Below are positions 18,609-28,185 of a stretch of 64,000 bases of DNA, in pieces. The translations under genes and the position numbers were made by a program. The stretch covers positions 27,646-91,645 of the forward strand of contig JASBUC010000057.1 in NCBI GenBank assembly GCA_030148065.1, in the 5' to 3' direction. This DNA comes from Legionellaceae bacterium (GTDB taxonomy: Bacteria > Pseudomonadota > Gammaproteobacteria > Legionellales > Legionellaceae). The notes below the pieces were generated by a model. The model saw only the letters and a list, made by a program, of their open reading frames with translations, did not search any database and had not been told where the DNA came from. Within the stretch, counting starts at the first letter, position 1. Each line of letters begins with the position of its first letter.

Positions 18609-19412
18609 TTAAGCGCGATTCTTTATGTCTTGCACCACTTGATCAATAAGCCTTCTTGAGATACTCGCTGGACTTGGAAGTTTTGGCAACTTATCAATAG
18701 AAAACCAATTTGCATCTTCTATCTCGGTCTCATCAGGCTGTAGCGTCCCACCTCTATACTCTGCTCGAAAGGCTATCATAAAACTGTCAGGAAAAGGCCA
18801 GGTTTGGCTACCCATATAGTGTAAATTTGAAATCTTGATTGAGACTTCTTCTTTAACTTCTCGATGAAGTGCTGCTTCTGCACTCTCTCCTAGCTCGACA
18901 AATCCTGCAAGTGCGCTGTACATACCTGGCAAGAAATGGGGTGAGCGAGCTAAAAGGATTTGACTATCTTTGACAATAAGGCCCATGACCGCTGGCGAAA
19001 ACCTTGGAAAAAAAGAGCATTGACAGGATCTACAGGTCTTCTCAGAACTATTATAAACGCCTATTAAACGCTCGCCACACTGGCCACAAAACTTTGATTG
19101 GCTCTCCCACTTTAATTGGTGATGTGCCTTTAAAATAAGGGCCTGTTTGTCTATCTCCTGACTGGCTAAATATGGCTTTACTTCCGCTAACTGCCAAGAC
19201 TTAGCAAGGTAATCATTATTTCTATTTGAAGCATTGACACTGACAACTGGGGTGCTCTCGGCTAAAAAGAAACCATCGATATCTAACCGAAGTGTCATGA
19301 TTATCTCTTTAAGAGGTAGTAAAAAAGCATTGTCCAGCAGCAAGATTTTACCATCGATGAAAAAAATACTCTCTGTAGCGGCATAGTGTTCTACAAATGC
19401 TTCTAATTTCAT
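18609..19412 (-). CDS. nudC: NAD+ diphosphatase (NADH pyrophosphatase)
   Basis: 267 residues, the usual NudC length. The enzyme splits NAD(H) to NMN(H) and AMP and can remove NAD caps from RNA. A four-cysteine zinc ribbon (FCGQCGE ... CRSCQC, about residues 107-130) precedes the Nudix box GFVELGESAEAALHREVKEE. The NudC-specific SQTWPFPDS motif follows, with Thr in place of the common Pro. The N-terminal half carries the usual divergent extra domain. It is the first minus-strand gene upstream of moxR and could be co-transcribed. Confidence 0.93.
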   Translation of the reverse strand: MKLEAFVEHYAATESIFFIDGKILLLDNAFLLPLKEIIMTLRLDIDGFFLAESTPVVSVNASNRNNDYLAKSWQLAEVKPYLASQEIDKQALILKAHHQLKWESQSKFCGQCGERLIGVYNSSEKTCRSCQCSFFPRFSPAVMGLIVKDSQILLARSPHFLPGMYSALAGFVELGESAEAALHREVKEEVSIKISNLHYMGSQTWPFPDSFMIAFRAEYRGGTLQPDETEIEDANWFSIDKLPKLPSPASISRRLIDQVVQDIKNRA

Positions 19413-19490
19413 ACAGTCCTTGGGTTATCAGTGTTTTAAACGAGTAGTATACCTCAAAACATGCTTATGCAACTTGGAAAAATCTCTCTT

Positions 19491-19560
19491 TCAGGTATCT
19501 TGAATACCTGAGCCTATTGAGAGTATTCCTAATAGGGCCTGTTGGTAAACTGGCAACAGG
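19491..19560 (+). promoter_or_regulatory. Structured leader with three tandem hairpins
   Basis: Three stems lie end to end just before the next gene: TCAGGTAT/ATACCTGA (19491-19511), CCTATT/AATAGG (19513-19536) and CCTGTTG/CAACAGG (19538-19560). The last stem ends in the ribosome-site region (CAGGGA), so folding would hide it. This may be a translational control element; the first stems may instead be a terminator for an unseen transcript. Confidence 0.45.
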
Positions 19561-19569
19561 GACGTGCAG

Positions 19570-20163
19570 ATGGAGATGCAAATGAAAGCGTACATGGAAG
19601 CCAATATGAGAAATGAACAACATCGACTACCCTCCTTTTGGCGACGCAATCAACCAAGACATCACTCTCTATTTAGCTCATTAACCAGAAAAGGACATTC
19701 CATTTTATTTTGGCGACCAGAGCCCATCTCCGATGAAGTGCATCAAGAACAATTACAAAGAGGTTATGATACTCGCTATGCCTGTCATGCCCTCACTATT
19801 GGCAGTCATCTTTTTTCCGAAGGACCTTTTACGCCATATGGTGCGTGCATTGATACGATTTTAGAGGATGAGTTTAGTCTTATTAGCGAGGAAAATTTAC
19901 AAGTAGGCGATGTCATCGCCTGGCGAGACGAAGAGGATCTTATTTCTCACACAGCAAGAATTACAGAGCTTTATTGGAATCAGCAAAACACACTGGCAAA
20001 TGAAACGCGCCTCTGTACTAAAAACGGCAGCTTCGCTTCTCGAAGCAACATGAGACTTGCCTCTTTAATATCCCTGTATGGAGATAAGATGGCCTTCTAT
20101 CGTGAAACTCCCTACAACCTTCGCCCACGCCCATGCACTCTCGATGAAAGGCCGTTTCTCTAA
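19570..20163 (+). CDS. Hypothetical protein with papain-like (NlpC/CHAP-type) cysteine-histidine pattern
   Basis: I chose the ATG at 19570, 8 bases after GGGA. GTG at 19564 and ATGs at 19576 and 19582 are alternatives. The 197-residue product has a basic N-terminus (WRRNQPRHHS). A cysteine at the start of a helix (YACHALTIG) is followed by GDVIAW and then SHTARITELYW, the order of the catalytic Cys and His in permuted papain folds. This assignment is a guess from the pattern. The stop overlaps the stop of the convergent minus-strand gene by 4 bases. Confidence 0.6.
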   Translation: MEMQMKAYMEANMRNEQHRLPSFWRRNQPRHHSLFSSLTRKGHSILFWRPEPISDEVHQEQLQRGYDTRYACHALTIGSHLFSEGPFTPYGACIDTILEDEFSLISEENLQVGDVIAWRDEEDLISHTARITELYWNQQNTLANETRLCTKNGSFASRSNMRLASLISLYGDKMAFYRETPYNLRPRPCTLDERPFL

Positions 20164-21257
20164 TTGCAGTGTTTTGTGCTGCATAGTTTAAGAGACATCT
20201 GGCAGATTAGGGCACAAACCACTAAAAAACTGAGTGAATAGGCAAGTGAGGCATATGCTGGCAAGAGGTAACCAAACAGGGAGTCTCCCAAATAAACCCT
20301 TAAATTGACGTCAACTCCATCAGCAATCTTAAGGTGAATCATTGCTTGCACCTTCAATAGCAAAACATGTAAACAATAAATAAACAGTGCATGCCGACCT
20401 AAGAAGACCAGTGGTTGAGTGAGGCACCGACCGTTTAGAACGTCGACTAAGTAATACACAACAGCCAGCAAAAGAAGCAGCAGGCCCCCTGTCCATAAGA
20501 CATAAGAGCTCGTCCAGAGTGCTTTATTAATAGGAAAACTCTGATTCCAGAAAGATGCCAGCAACAAAAATACCAGTCCAGTGGCGATTACCTTTTTTAA
20601 AAACAAACGACTAGACTTCTTGGATATAAGTAAGATCCCAACTAAATTACCCAATAGGCCAGAGGAAATAGCTGGCAGTGTACTGAGTAACCCTTCTGGA
20701 TCAAAAATTTTCAAATATAAATGATTTGAAGAGAACAGACCTCTATCAATTACCCCAACAAGGTTTCCTTCTAAAGACAATGGTGATGACACACTAAAGA
20801 GCAGACCTTCATAGGCTAAGAGTATTATCAAAAAAAGTAATGCTTGCCCTCTTGTCGAGACTGTTAAAAAAAAGATTGCAGAACAAAGATAACAGAGAGC
20901 AATTCTTTGCAACACGCCAAACCATCGAAGGGTTGCAAAATCAAAATGATAGGGAAAAGCATTTAATAAAACTCCCAATAGAAAGATCACGATGGTCCGT
21001 TTTATCACCTTAGCAAGGATTAGATCCTTTGACAGTCCTCGACATTGCATATTAGACAACGCTAATACCGATGAAATACCAACGATGATAATGAAAAAAG
21101 GAAAGACCAGATCAGCAAGCGTACAGCCATGCCAATTTGAGTGATTGAGTGTTATGAAAGAGTGATCATTGCCTGGACTATTGACAATGACCATCATGGC
21201 AACCACAAGTCCTCTTAAAACATCAAGGAAGTAAAAACGCTCTACACAGTCATTCAT
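20160..21257 (-). CDS. NagX-like acyltransferase (HGSNAT/DUF5009 type)
   Basis: 365-residue, roughly ten-pass membrane protein. It opens with RFYFLDVLRGLVVAMMV and continues with HSNWHGCTLADLVFPFFIIIVG, where the His is the acetyl-accepting residue in heparan-alpha-glucosaminide N-acetyltransferase relatives. RWFGVLQRIALCY follows. In bacteria such genes (nagX) sit with N-acetylglucosamine genes. Here it starts 2 bases after the stop of the secreted GH3 hexosaminidase, so the pair likely processes the same sugar. Whether it transfers acetyl or transports sugar is not settled for bacterial members. Confidence 0.82.
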   Translation of the reverse strand: MNDCVERFYFLDVLRGLVVAMMVIVNSPGNDHSFITLNHSNWHGCTLADLVFPFFIIIVGISSVLALSNMQCRGLSKDLILAKVIKRTIVIFLLGVLLNAFPYHFDFATLRWFGVLQRIALCYLCSAIFFLTVSTRGQALLFLIILLAYEGLLFSVSSPLSLEGNLVGVIDRGLFSSNHLYLKIFDPEGLLSTLPAISSGLLGNLVGILLISKKSSRLFLKKVIATGLVFLLLASFWNQSFPINKALWTSSYVLWTGGLLLLLLAVVYYLVDVLNGRCLTQPLVFLGRHALFIYCLHVLLLKVQAMIHLKIADGVDVNLRVYLGDSLFGYLLPAYASLAYSLSFLVVCALICQMSLKLCSTKHCN

Positions 21258-21259
21258 GA

Positions 21260-22402
21260 TTAGGCAAGAGATAGTTTAAACGCTCTAACGTGAGAATAGG
21301 CTTCATCAATACGAGCTTCACTAATTGTGCCATCATTCACATTTTTCTCGATTAGATCAATCAACGTTTTAGCAGGCATAGGCACATCACTTAATTGATT
21401 ACCAAAAATAAACATATCCGCCCCAGCATTAATCGCCAGCACCAAAGATTCCTCCAAGCCGTAATGATCACTAATTGCTTTCATCTGCATATCATCCGTA
21501 ATGATGATGCCTTCAAACCCTAACCGTTCACGAAGCAAACCGGTTAAAATTTCCTTAGAAAGGGTGGCAGGTAACCCTGACTTATCCAACTGTCGATTAA
21601 CAATGTGTGCTGTCATAATCATGTCCCTTTTATCCATATGACTAATCAACTCTTGAAAAGGAGTCAGTTCATAAGACTGCCATGTTTCAGTCACATCAAC
21701 AAAACCAAGATGTGAATCGCCAGTTGAGCTTCCATGCCCTGGAAAGTGCTTAAAGGCCGCTCCTATGCCTTGTTCTTTAAATGCTTTTGTTAGCAGGTGG
21801 CTTCGAAAAATTACTTCTTCTGGATCGGCGGAATAACTTCGCCCTAGCTTTCCTATCACAGGGTTCTCTGGGTTAACATTTACATCTAAGACGGGGGCAA
21901 AATCTAGATTAAAACCATTGCTTTTTAGCGTCTTTGCCATAATGTCTGCTTGTTTTTTCGCATCCTGTTCACTCAAAGCAGAAAATTGCTCGGCTGACAC
22001 GGTCTTTGGGAATCCATATGTGTCTTTTAAACGGTTAACCCTGCCCCCTTCGTAGTCAACAGAGATAATTAAAGGTAGGGCCTCCCTATGATGCATTTTA
22101 TTTCCTTGGCTTGCTGCCATTTGAAGCGCTTGATTTAAAGTAGCAACTTGCTCAGGACTTTTTATATTTTTATCAAACGTTTTGCTCTTAAAGTTATAAT
22201 CAAAAAGGATAACCCCTCCAATGTTTTCCTCTTGAATGGACTTAACAATTTCAGAGTCATCGCTCACAGAGGCCTCTGGAAAACCAAGAATAAGGATCTG
22301 AGCAATTTTATCTCGAAGACTTAAAGTATTTGTTGATGCGTGCACAGCCATACCTCCAAAGAGAGCTAAGATTAAAAGTAGTTTGATTAGTTTCTCTATC
22401 AT
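21260..22402 (-). CDS. Secreted glycoside hydrolase family 3 beta-N-acetylglucosaminidase (NagZ-like)
   Basis: 380 residues. The core has the GH3 NagZ marks: KHFPGHGSSTGDSH (catalytic loop His and Asp), DFAPVLDVN and ITDDMQMKAIS (nucleophile Asp region). Unlike Escherichia coli NagZ, which is cytoplasmic, this one starts with a clear signal peptide (MIEKLIKLLLILALFGGMAVHA), so it should act in the periplasm or outside the cell. It is translationally linked to the NagX-like gene. It could recycle peptidoglycan fragments in the periplasm or cut external GlcNAc polymers. Confidence 0.88.
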   Translation of the reverse strand: MIEKLIKLLLILALFGGMAVHASTNTLSLRDKIAQILILGFPEASVSDDSEIVKSIQEENIGGVILFDYNFKSKTFDKNIKSPEQVATLNQALQMAASQGNKMHHREALPLIISVDYEGGRVNRLKDTYGFPKTVSAEQFSALSEQDAKKQADIMAKTLKSNGFNLDFAPVLDVNVNPENPVIGKLGRSYSADPEEVIFRSHLLTKAFKEQGIGAAFKHFPGHGSSTGDSHLGFVDVTETWQSYELTPFQELISHMDKRDMIMTAHIVNRQLDKSGLPATLSKEILTGLLRERLGFEGIIITDDMQMKAISDHYGLEESLVLAINAGADMFIFGNQLSDVPMPAKTLIDLIEKNVNDGTISEARIDEAYSHVRAFKLSLA

Positions 22403-22485
22403 AAAAAAAGAGTTAATTATAGAGCAAAAAGGTCATTATAAGCCCAGAAAAACTTCTCGTCAATTGGGGATATTTTGCGTAAGTG

Positions 22486-24363
22486 CTATTGCTTTGACTC
22501 TAAAGCCTCCCATTCTTCATAGAGGGCTTCAAGTGCCATCTCTGCCTCTTCTAAGGTCTTACTCAAGCTAAGATAGTCTTGATTATTTTCTGCCTGATAA
22601 AGGGAGGGCTCCGCTAGCTGAATTTTAAGTTCATCAATGTGCGCTTCTAATTTATCAATCTTCTTGGTAACGCGATTTAGGTTTTTCCTATCTTCCTGGC
22701 TAAGAGAGTTACTTGGTTTGCTCTCATGTAGTTCCTTTGCCTTTTTTTCTTTAGGTCCGGTCAAGAGGTCTATGGGTTTTTCATTATGAACATACTGATG
22801 GACCGCGCCAACTTCCTCTTTGAATTGCCCCTTCCCTTGATACACCCAAGAAGTGGTTACCACATTTTCTAAAAAAACTCTGTCATGACTAACGATTAAA
22901 ACTGTTCCTGGGTAGTCGACCAAAAAGGCTTCCAACACTTCAAGCGACTCGATGTCTAAATCATTCGTTGGTTCATCCAGTACCAGTAAATTAGCATTCT
23001 TGGTAAAGAGGCTAGCAAGATACAAGCGATTCTTCTCACCACCAGATAGATATTTAACTGGCGAACGGGCCCTGTCTGGGCTAAACAAGAATTGCTGCAA
23101 ATAGCCAATAACATGCTTCTCTTCCCCAAAAATATTAACAGTCTGAGAGCCTTGTCCAACATTATCAATGGCAGACTTCTCTTCAGCAAAGCCTGTACGC
23201 ATTTGATCAAAGTAGGCAACTTTTAACTTACTACCGAGTTTTAAAGTCCCTGAGTCAGGCTTTAATTGCTCAAGCAGCAACTTTAAAAGCGTTGTTTTAC
23301 CACAGCCATTTGGCCCAACTAAACCAATTTTATCACCATTGGCAACCAGGGCTGAAAATGATTGAATAATGTTTTTCCCTTCACGACTAAAGCAAAGCCC
23401 ACTCGCCTCGAACACCAGCTTTCCTGAACGTTCAATGTCTGCAGAGCTTAAATTCATCTGACCAATTTGCTCTCGCCTGTTTTTACGAACTTCGCGTAGG
23501 GCTTTCAATTTTCTGACTCGACCTTCATTACGGGTACGGCGAGCTTTAATGCCTTGCCTGATCCACTTTTCTTCTAGAGCCAGTTTTTTATCAAATTCAT
23601 TATTTTCTTTTTCCTCTATTTCCAAAAGCTCAGCTTTTTTTTGCTCATATTTTTCATAACCACAAGCAAAGTAGCGAACCCGACCTCGATCGATTTCCAA
23701 AATGGTATCGGTTAGTGCTTTTAAAAATGCTCGATCGTGCGTGACTAAAATATAAGTCCCTTGATAAGACGCAAGAAATTTCTCAAGCCATTTAATAGAT
23801 TCTATGTCTAAGTGGTTGGTTGGTTCATCCAAAAGGAGTAAATCAGGCTCTGTAACTAAGCACTCTGCCAGTAAGACTCGTCGTCTCATCCCGCCAGAGA
23901 GCTCTGAGAGTGCCTGCATGGCATTTAATGACATCTTGCTCAATAATGATTCAATTTTACTCAATTGCCCCCAAGCATTTTGATGATCGAGCCATTCTTG
24001 CAACTTATGTAAACGCGCTTCATCTGAAACAGAGCGAGAAGGTTCTAGTAACAATTTCTGATAAGCGATTAAAGATTCACCAAGCTCACCCAAGCCTGCT
24101 GCTACTTTTTCCAAAACGGTTTCATTAGAACTGTCGGGTACTGTTTGCTCTAAACGACGAACGCAGAGACCACGCTGAAATTGGATTTCGCCTTTATCTT
24201 GCTGGATCTCTTGATTTAATAGCTTTAGAAGACTTGATTTTCCCTCCCCATTTCGTCCAATCAGTCCTAAGTGCTGTCCCTTCTCGATGGTTAAATTAAT
24301 TCCATCCAATAACACTTGATGACCAAAACTTAAAACAACCTCAGAAAAACGCACTAAACTCAT
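22486..24363 (-). CDS. uup: ABC-F family ATPase Uup
   Basis: 625 residues with two ABC cassettes on one chain and no membrane domain. Walker A sites are GRNGEGKSS and GPNGCGKTT, signatures are LSGGMRRR and LSGGEKNR, and both Walker B regions read LDEPTN. The linker is the charged ABC-F type, and a C-terminal coiled coil (RKNLNRVTKKIDKLE) marks Uup within the family. ABC-F proteins act on the ribosome, and Uup also affects transposon excision and replication. It is a single gene between the GH3 operon and a divergent oxidoreductase. Confidence 0.93.
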   Translation of the reverse strand: MSLVRFSEVVLSFGHQVLLDGINLTIEKGQHLGLIGRNGEGKSSLLKLLNQEIQQDKGEIQFQRGLCVRRLEQTVPDSSNETVLEKVAAGLGELGESLIAYQKLLLEPSRSVSDEARLHKLQEWLDHQNAWGQLSKIESLLSKMSLNAMQALSELSGGMRRRVLLAECLVTEPDLLLLDEPTNHLDIESIKWLEKFLASYQGTYILVTHDRAFLKALTDTILEIDRGRVRYFACGYEKYEQKKAELLEIEEKENNEFDKKLALEEKWIRQGIKARRTRNEGRVRKLKALREVRKNRREQIGQMNLSSADIERSGKLVFEASGLCFSREGKNIIQSFSALVANGDKIGLVGPNGCGKTTLLKLLLEQLKPDSGTLKLGSKLKVAYFDQMRTGFAEEKSAIDNVGQGSQTVNIFGEEKHVIGYLQQFLFSPDRARSPVKYLSGGEKNRLYLASLFTKNANLLVLDEPTNDLDIESLEVLEAFLVDYPGTVLIVSHDRVFLENVVTTSWVYQGKGQFKEEVGAVHQYVHNEKPIDLLTGPKEKKAKELHESKPSNSLSQEDRKNLNRVTKKIDKLEAHIDELKIQLAEPSLYQAENNQDYLSLSKTLEEAEMALEALYEEWEALESKQ

Positions 24364-24446
24364 TTTTTATCCAACGACTTTCAATTGATGATGATTATAC
24401 CTGATGAATGACAAATTCTTGCACCAATTATTAAACTCGCACTCCC

Positions 24447-25715
24447 ATGGAGCACAGGTATTCATTAAGATTACCTGAAAAATACTTTTCTCAACTACCC
24501 GCTAATGATTTAATACCCCATCGATTATTTACAGGCATCAACGTGATCCATCTTAGCTATGACGTGGTAATTATTGGCGCAGGGCCAGCTGGCAGTACTG
24601 CGGCCATTCTGTGCGCAAAAAGCGGCTTAAAAGTTGCGCTAATTGAGAAAAAAGAACATCCAAGAGTAAAGGTGTGTGGAGGAGGTGTGGTAAAGCGAGC
24701 CTATCAAGCTTGTCCTATTAACATTGATGTCTGTGTTAAACAGGAAATTAGCGAGATTGATTTAGTTTGGCACAAATCAAACATCACATTAACTGACAAA
24801 CGAAACAACCCAATTGTCTACATGGTGGAGCGAAAAACGCTTGATAAGCATCTCTTTGAAGCAGCTAAAGACTTAGGGGCTGATTACTTTCCAAAGACCA
24901 CGGTCAACAAACTAGAACAAATGCCTAGTGGGGTACTGTTAACCACCAACACACACTTTTTTACGGCCACCTGGGTAATTGGCGCAGACGGGGCTTCTGG
25001 TACCACAGCAACCCTAGCTGGCTGGAGCAAACAAAAAGAAATGCAAGTTCCCGCCATTGATGCAGAGATTGTCTTAAAAGAGCCTCTTGCGAGCGAACTT
25101 AACCGTACACGCTTTGACTTTGAGACAATTAAAGAGGGCTACGGTTGGGTTTTCCCAAAGCATGATCATTTCTCGATTGGTGTTGGCCGTTTTAAGCCAA
25201 AGAACAAAGACAAGGCTCCGTCTCTACAACAGGAACTGGACAATTATTTAGAAATATTAGGCATTACTAAGAATGAGATTGTTTCAATCAAACGAAAAGG
25301 CTTTGTTATTCCGCTGCGTACGCTGAAAGAAGGTGCTGCGAAAGGTCGTGTCTTATTAGTTGGAGATGCTGCAGGCCTTGCCGATCCCCTAACTGCTGAA
25401 GGTATTTCGGCAGCTTTAATTAGTGGTCGGTTAGCAGCAGACTCAATCATAGAAGAAAAGAACCCCATCCAAGCCTATAAGAAGAAGCTAGAAGATGAGT
25501 TTTTAATTGATCTGGAGATCTCCGAAAAGCTCTCAAATTTACTCTATAAACACCCTTTTCTGTCAAAACTGCTTCTAATCAGCAATAAAAAAAGAGCAGT
25601 GAACGCCATTGCCTCAATTTTTACTGGTGAAAAGCGCTTTTCTCAGATGAATTTTAAAGGATCACTCTTCAGAAGGGGCATTTTCAAACTCTGTCTAAAA
25701 CGACCAGCTGCTTGA
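24447..25715 (+). CDS. FAD-dependent oxidoreductase, geranylgeranyl reductase family
   Basis: The FAD-binding Rossmann motif VVIIGAGPAGSTAA starts at about residue 40, followed by VCGGGVVKR and GDAAGLADPLTAEGIS, the marks of the geranylgeranyl reductase family. Members reduce isoprenoid chains or act as flavin hydroxylases; the substrate is unknown. The first 32 residues before HLSYDVV are unusual for this fold. GTG at 24543, with AGG 8 bases before it, may be the true start. It is divergent from uup. Confidence 0.85.
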   Translation: MEHRYSLRLPEKYFSQLPANDLIPHRLFTGINVIHLSYDVVIIGAGPAGSTAAILCAKSGLKVALIEKKEHPRVKVCGGGVVKRAYQACPINIDVCVKQEISEIDLVWHKSNITLTDKRNNPIVYMVERKTLDKHLFEAAKDLGADYFPKTTVNKLEQMPSGVLLTTNTHFFTATWVIGADGASGTTATLAGWSKQKEMQVPAIDAEIVLKEPLASELNRTRFDFETIKEGYGWVFPKHDHFSIGVGRFKPKNKDKAPSLQQELDNYLEILGITKNEIVSIKRKGFVIPLRTLKEGAAKGRVLLVGDAAGLADPLTAEGISAALISGRLAADSIIEEKNPIQAYKKKLEDEFLIDLEISEKLSNLLYKHPFLSKLLLISNKKRAVNAIASIFTGEKRFSQMNFKGSLFRRGIFKLCLKRPAA

Positions 25716-25768
25716 TTTTCACTCAATATAATCCTAAACTTAGCACATAGGCTAACATCGGGGGAGAT

Positions 25769-26086
25769 ATGTTTGAGCGACGGCAGGCTCTAAGAGTACG
25801 ATCTAGTGCCATTAGGGTTCGCATTCAGAATGAGATCATACCGGTTGAAGATCTCTCAACAACCGGTGCCTGGCTTGCTTGCAGCAAACAACTAGCACAC
25901 ATGTCTGCAAACAACTCATGCGAAATCATGGTAAACAAGCTACGAGTTAAAGCTACTTGTAGCCCATTGACTATTCGAGACAACAAGCCCGTGATAGTTT
26001 TTCCTGAAATGAGCGAATCCTCTAAAACACTCCTACAGCAAGAACTCAAAGAACTCTTCATACAAAGCACTCTATACTCATCTTAG
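25769..26086 (+). CDS. Single-domain PilZ protein
   Basis: 105 residues. Both parts of the cyclic-di-GMP-binding PilZ signature are present: RRQALR (RxxxR) at the N-terminus and DLSTTGAW (DxSxxG) about 25 residues on. The rest fits a small beta barrel and nothing else is fused to it, so it would act as an adaptor that binds c-di-GMP and touches a partner. GGGGAGAT before the ATG is a good ribosome site. It lies 53 bases after the oxidoreductase on the same strand. Confidence 0.85.
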   Translation: MFERRQALRVRSSAIRVRIQNEIIPVEDLSTTGAWLACSKQLAHMSANNSCEIMVNKLRVKATCSPLTIRDNKPVIVFPEMSESSKTLLQQELKELFIQSTLYSS

Positions 26087-26092
26087 ATAAAG

Positions 26093-28084
26093 TTAGCGAA
26101 TCGACTGCAAAAAGTGCACGTGCTTTTCATACTGATCTAATAAGTCATGGATGACTTGTTCTTTGGAGCAACCCATCAAATCATATTGCTGCCCCCCTTC
26201 ACGAAGAAACACTTCTGCCCTGTAATACTTATGTGGCTGCACGCCTTCTAAGCACTTCCCCCCCTTATAATGGGGCGTATCCAAGGCTCTAACTTTAACG
26301 CAATAGATAAAATCGGTTTGCTCACCATGTTTAACTAGAAAGGCTATCTCATCGACATTAGATACAATCTCAACATTTAGCTGTTTTACTTTGAACTCTG
26401 CTTGAATCAAGGCAAAAGCTTCTCTGACAACTCCCGAAATAAATTGGCAGACCTTATCCTGTTCGGGACAACTAAGAAGATTGTTAACTCGTCCCTTCCA
26501 ACCAGACTTGTCTCCTGCTAGTACCGTGGTCGTATTCATGGGATGAAGCATGCTAATTTTCTTTGCTCGTTCAATACTTAATGATTTTAGCAAACCAAAG
26601 CAAGCAACCAACAAAATAATAGCAAATGGAAAAGCACTGGCTATGGTTGCAGTCTGTAGTGCCTTTAACCCCCCTGCTAATAATAAAACCGTCGCCACAA
26701 GACCAATCATCAAGGCCCAAAAGAGTCGTTGCCACAAAGGCGCTCTTTTATGATTTGATGTAGCTAGGGCATCGACAACCAGAGCACCAGAGTCTGCTGA
26801 GGTAATAAAAAAAATAGCGACAATTGCGATGACTAAAAGAGATAGGACGCGCTTAAAAGGAAAGAGCTCTAAAAACTGAAAAATGGCTAAGGCTTTATTA
26901 TCGTTAACTTGCTCACCGAGAGACTTAACCCCATCAAACAAGATGAAATGAATGGCAGAGTCTCCAAAAATCGTCATCCAAGCAAAAGTAAGCCCAGTGG
27001 GTACTAAAAGCACTCCAACAATGAACTCCCGAATGGTCCGTCCTCGAGATATTTTTGCAATAAACATACCTACAAACGGCGACCAGGCAATCCACCAGCC
27101 CCAATAAAAAAGGGTCCAGCCTCCAATCCATTCAGTGGGTGCATAGGCATAAAGATTAAACGTTTTATTAATAAGATCTGATAAATAGGACCCGGTGTTC
27201 TGTACAAAGGTTGATAAGAGAAATAAGGTGGGTCCGAAGCAAAAAACTAGAGCGAGCAAACAGAGTGCCATTACTAAATTGAGCTCGGAGAGAAATTTAA
27301 TACCTTTATCAAGTCCAGCAGCAACTGAAAGAGTGGCTATAATCGTCACGATAAAGATTAAACTCGCCTGCACAAACACCGTTTGAGGAATTTGGAACAA
27401 ATATTCAAGACCAGCATTTATCTGCAAAACACCGTAGCCTAACGAGGTTGCTACACCAAAAATTGTGCTTAAGATAGCAAAAACATCAACGGCGTCTCCC
27501 CAAAAGCCTTTAACCCTTTCCCCAATTATTGGATAAAGAGCAGAACGAATACTAAGCTCTCGATCATGTCGATAGCTAAAGTAGGCAAGATTTAGCGCTA
27601 CTACCGCATAAACAGCCCAGGCATGAAGCCCCCAATGAAAAAAGGTAATTTCCATTGCCTGCCTAGCCGCTAAAACGGTTTCTGCTTTCCCTTCAGGTGG
27701 GTGTATGAAATGCATAACTGGTTCAGCCACACCAAAAAATACAATACCAATGCCCATACCGGCAGAAAATAGCATGGCAAACCACGAAAGATATGAGTAA
27801 TCTGGCTTACAATGATCGGGACCAAGCCTTATGTCTCCGTTTCGACTGATGGCAACATAAGCAATTACTAGAAGATAGATGGCAACAGATAGTACGTAAA
27901 ACCAACTGAAATAATGCAACACAAATTGCTGAAGTTGATTAAATAAGGCGTCTGTTTTTTCAGGTAAAAAAGCCGCAAACCCAAGCAGAACTAAGATGAA
28001 TCCAGAAGCAGGGAAAAAAACTTGCTTTTTTACATGTTTAAAATGATTGTTTAAAGACACACGAACCAAACTATAAGCAGTCAA
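26093..28084 (-). CDS. BCCT family transporter (BetT-like)
   Basis: 663 residues with 12 membrane spans followed by a long cytoplasmic tail of about 150 residues, as in BetT. Family marks are GMGIGIVFFGVAEP (helix 3), WGLHAWAVYAVVAL and the aromatic substrate site WTLFYWGWWIAWSPFVGMFIAKISRGRTI (read as adjoining stretches WTLFYWGWW and IAWSPFVGMF). The tail senses osmolarity in characterised members. It would import choline, betaine or carnitine for osmoprotection. It is convergent with the PilZ gene, 6 bases apart. Confidence 0.93.
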   Translation of the reverse strand: MTAYSLVRVSLNNHFKHVKKQVFFPASGFILVLLGFAAFLPEKTDALFNQLQQFVLHYFSWFYVLSVAIYLLVIAYVAISRNGDIRLGPDHCKPDYSYLSWFAMLFSAGMGIGIVFFGVAEPVMHFIHPPEGKAETVLAARQAMEITFFHWGLHAWAVYAVVALNLAYFSYRHDRELSIRSALYPIIGERVKGFWGDAVDVFAILSTIFGVATSLGYGVLQINAGLEYLFQIPQTVFVQASLIFIVTIIATLSVAAGLDKGIKFLSELNLVMALCLLALVFCFGPTLFLLSTFVQNTGSYLSDLINKTFNLYAYAPTEWIGGWTLFYWGWWIAWSPFVGMFIAKISRGRTIREFIVGVLLVPTGLTFAWMTIFGDSAIHFILFDGVKSLGEQVNDNKALAIFQFLELFPFKRVLSLLVIAIVAIFFITSADSGALVVDALATSNHKRAPLWQRLFWALMIGLVATVLLLAGGLKALQTATIASAFPFAIILLVACFGLLKSLSIERAKKISMLHPMNTTTVLAGDKSGWKGRVNNLLSCPEQDKVCQFISGVVREAFALIQAEFKVKQLNVEIVSNVDEIAFLVKHGEQTDFIYCVKVRALDTPHYKGGKCLEGVQPHKYYRAEVFLREGGQQYDLMGCSKEQVIHDLLDQYEKHVHFLQSIR

Positions 28085-28185
28085 ATTCTAAACGGAATCT
28101 ATGACATACTTAAGCCTCAAGAGACTAAAGTAAAAGAGAGTGTGACCCCCTAATCGTTTTAGGAAGCCACACCGGAAGATAAAGA

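Noticed and set aside
26110..26130. Third CACGTG-containing parS candidate
   Set aside because: The flanks do not form the 16-base palindrome, and it lies in the BCCT coding region.
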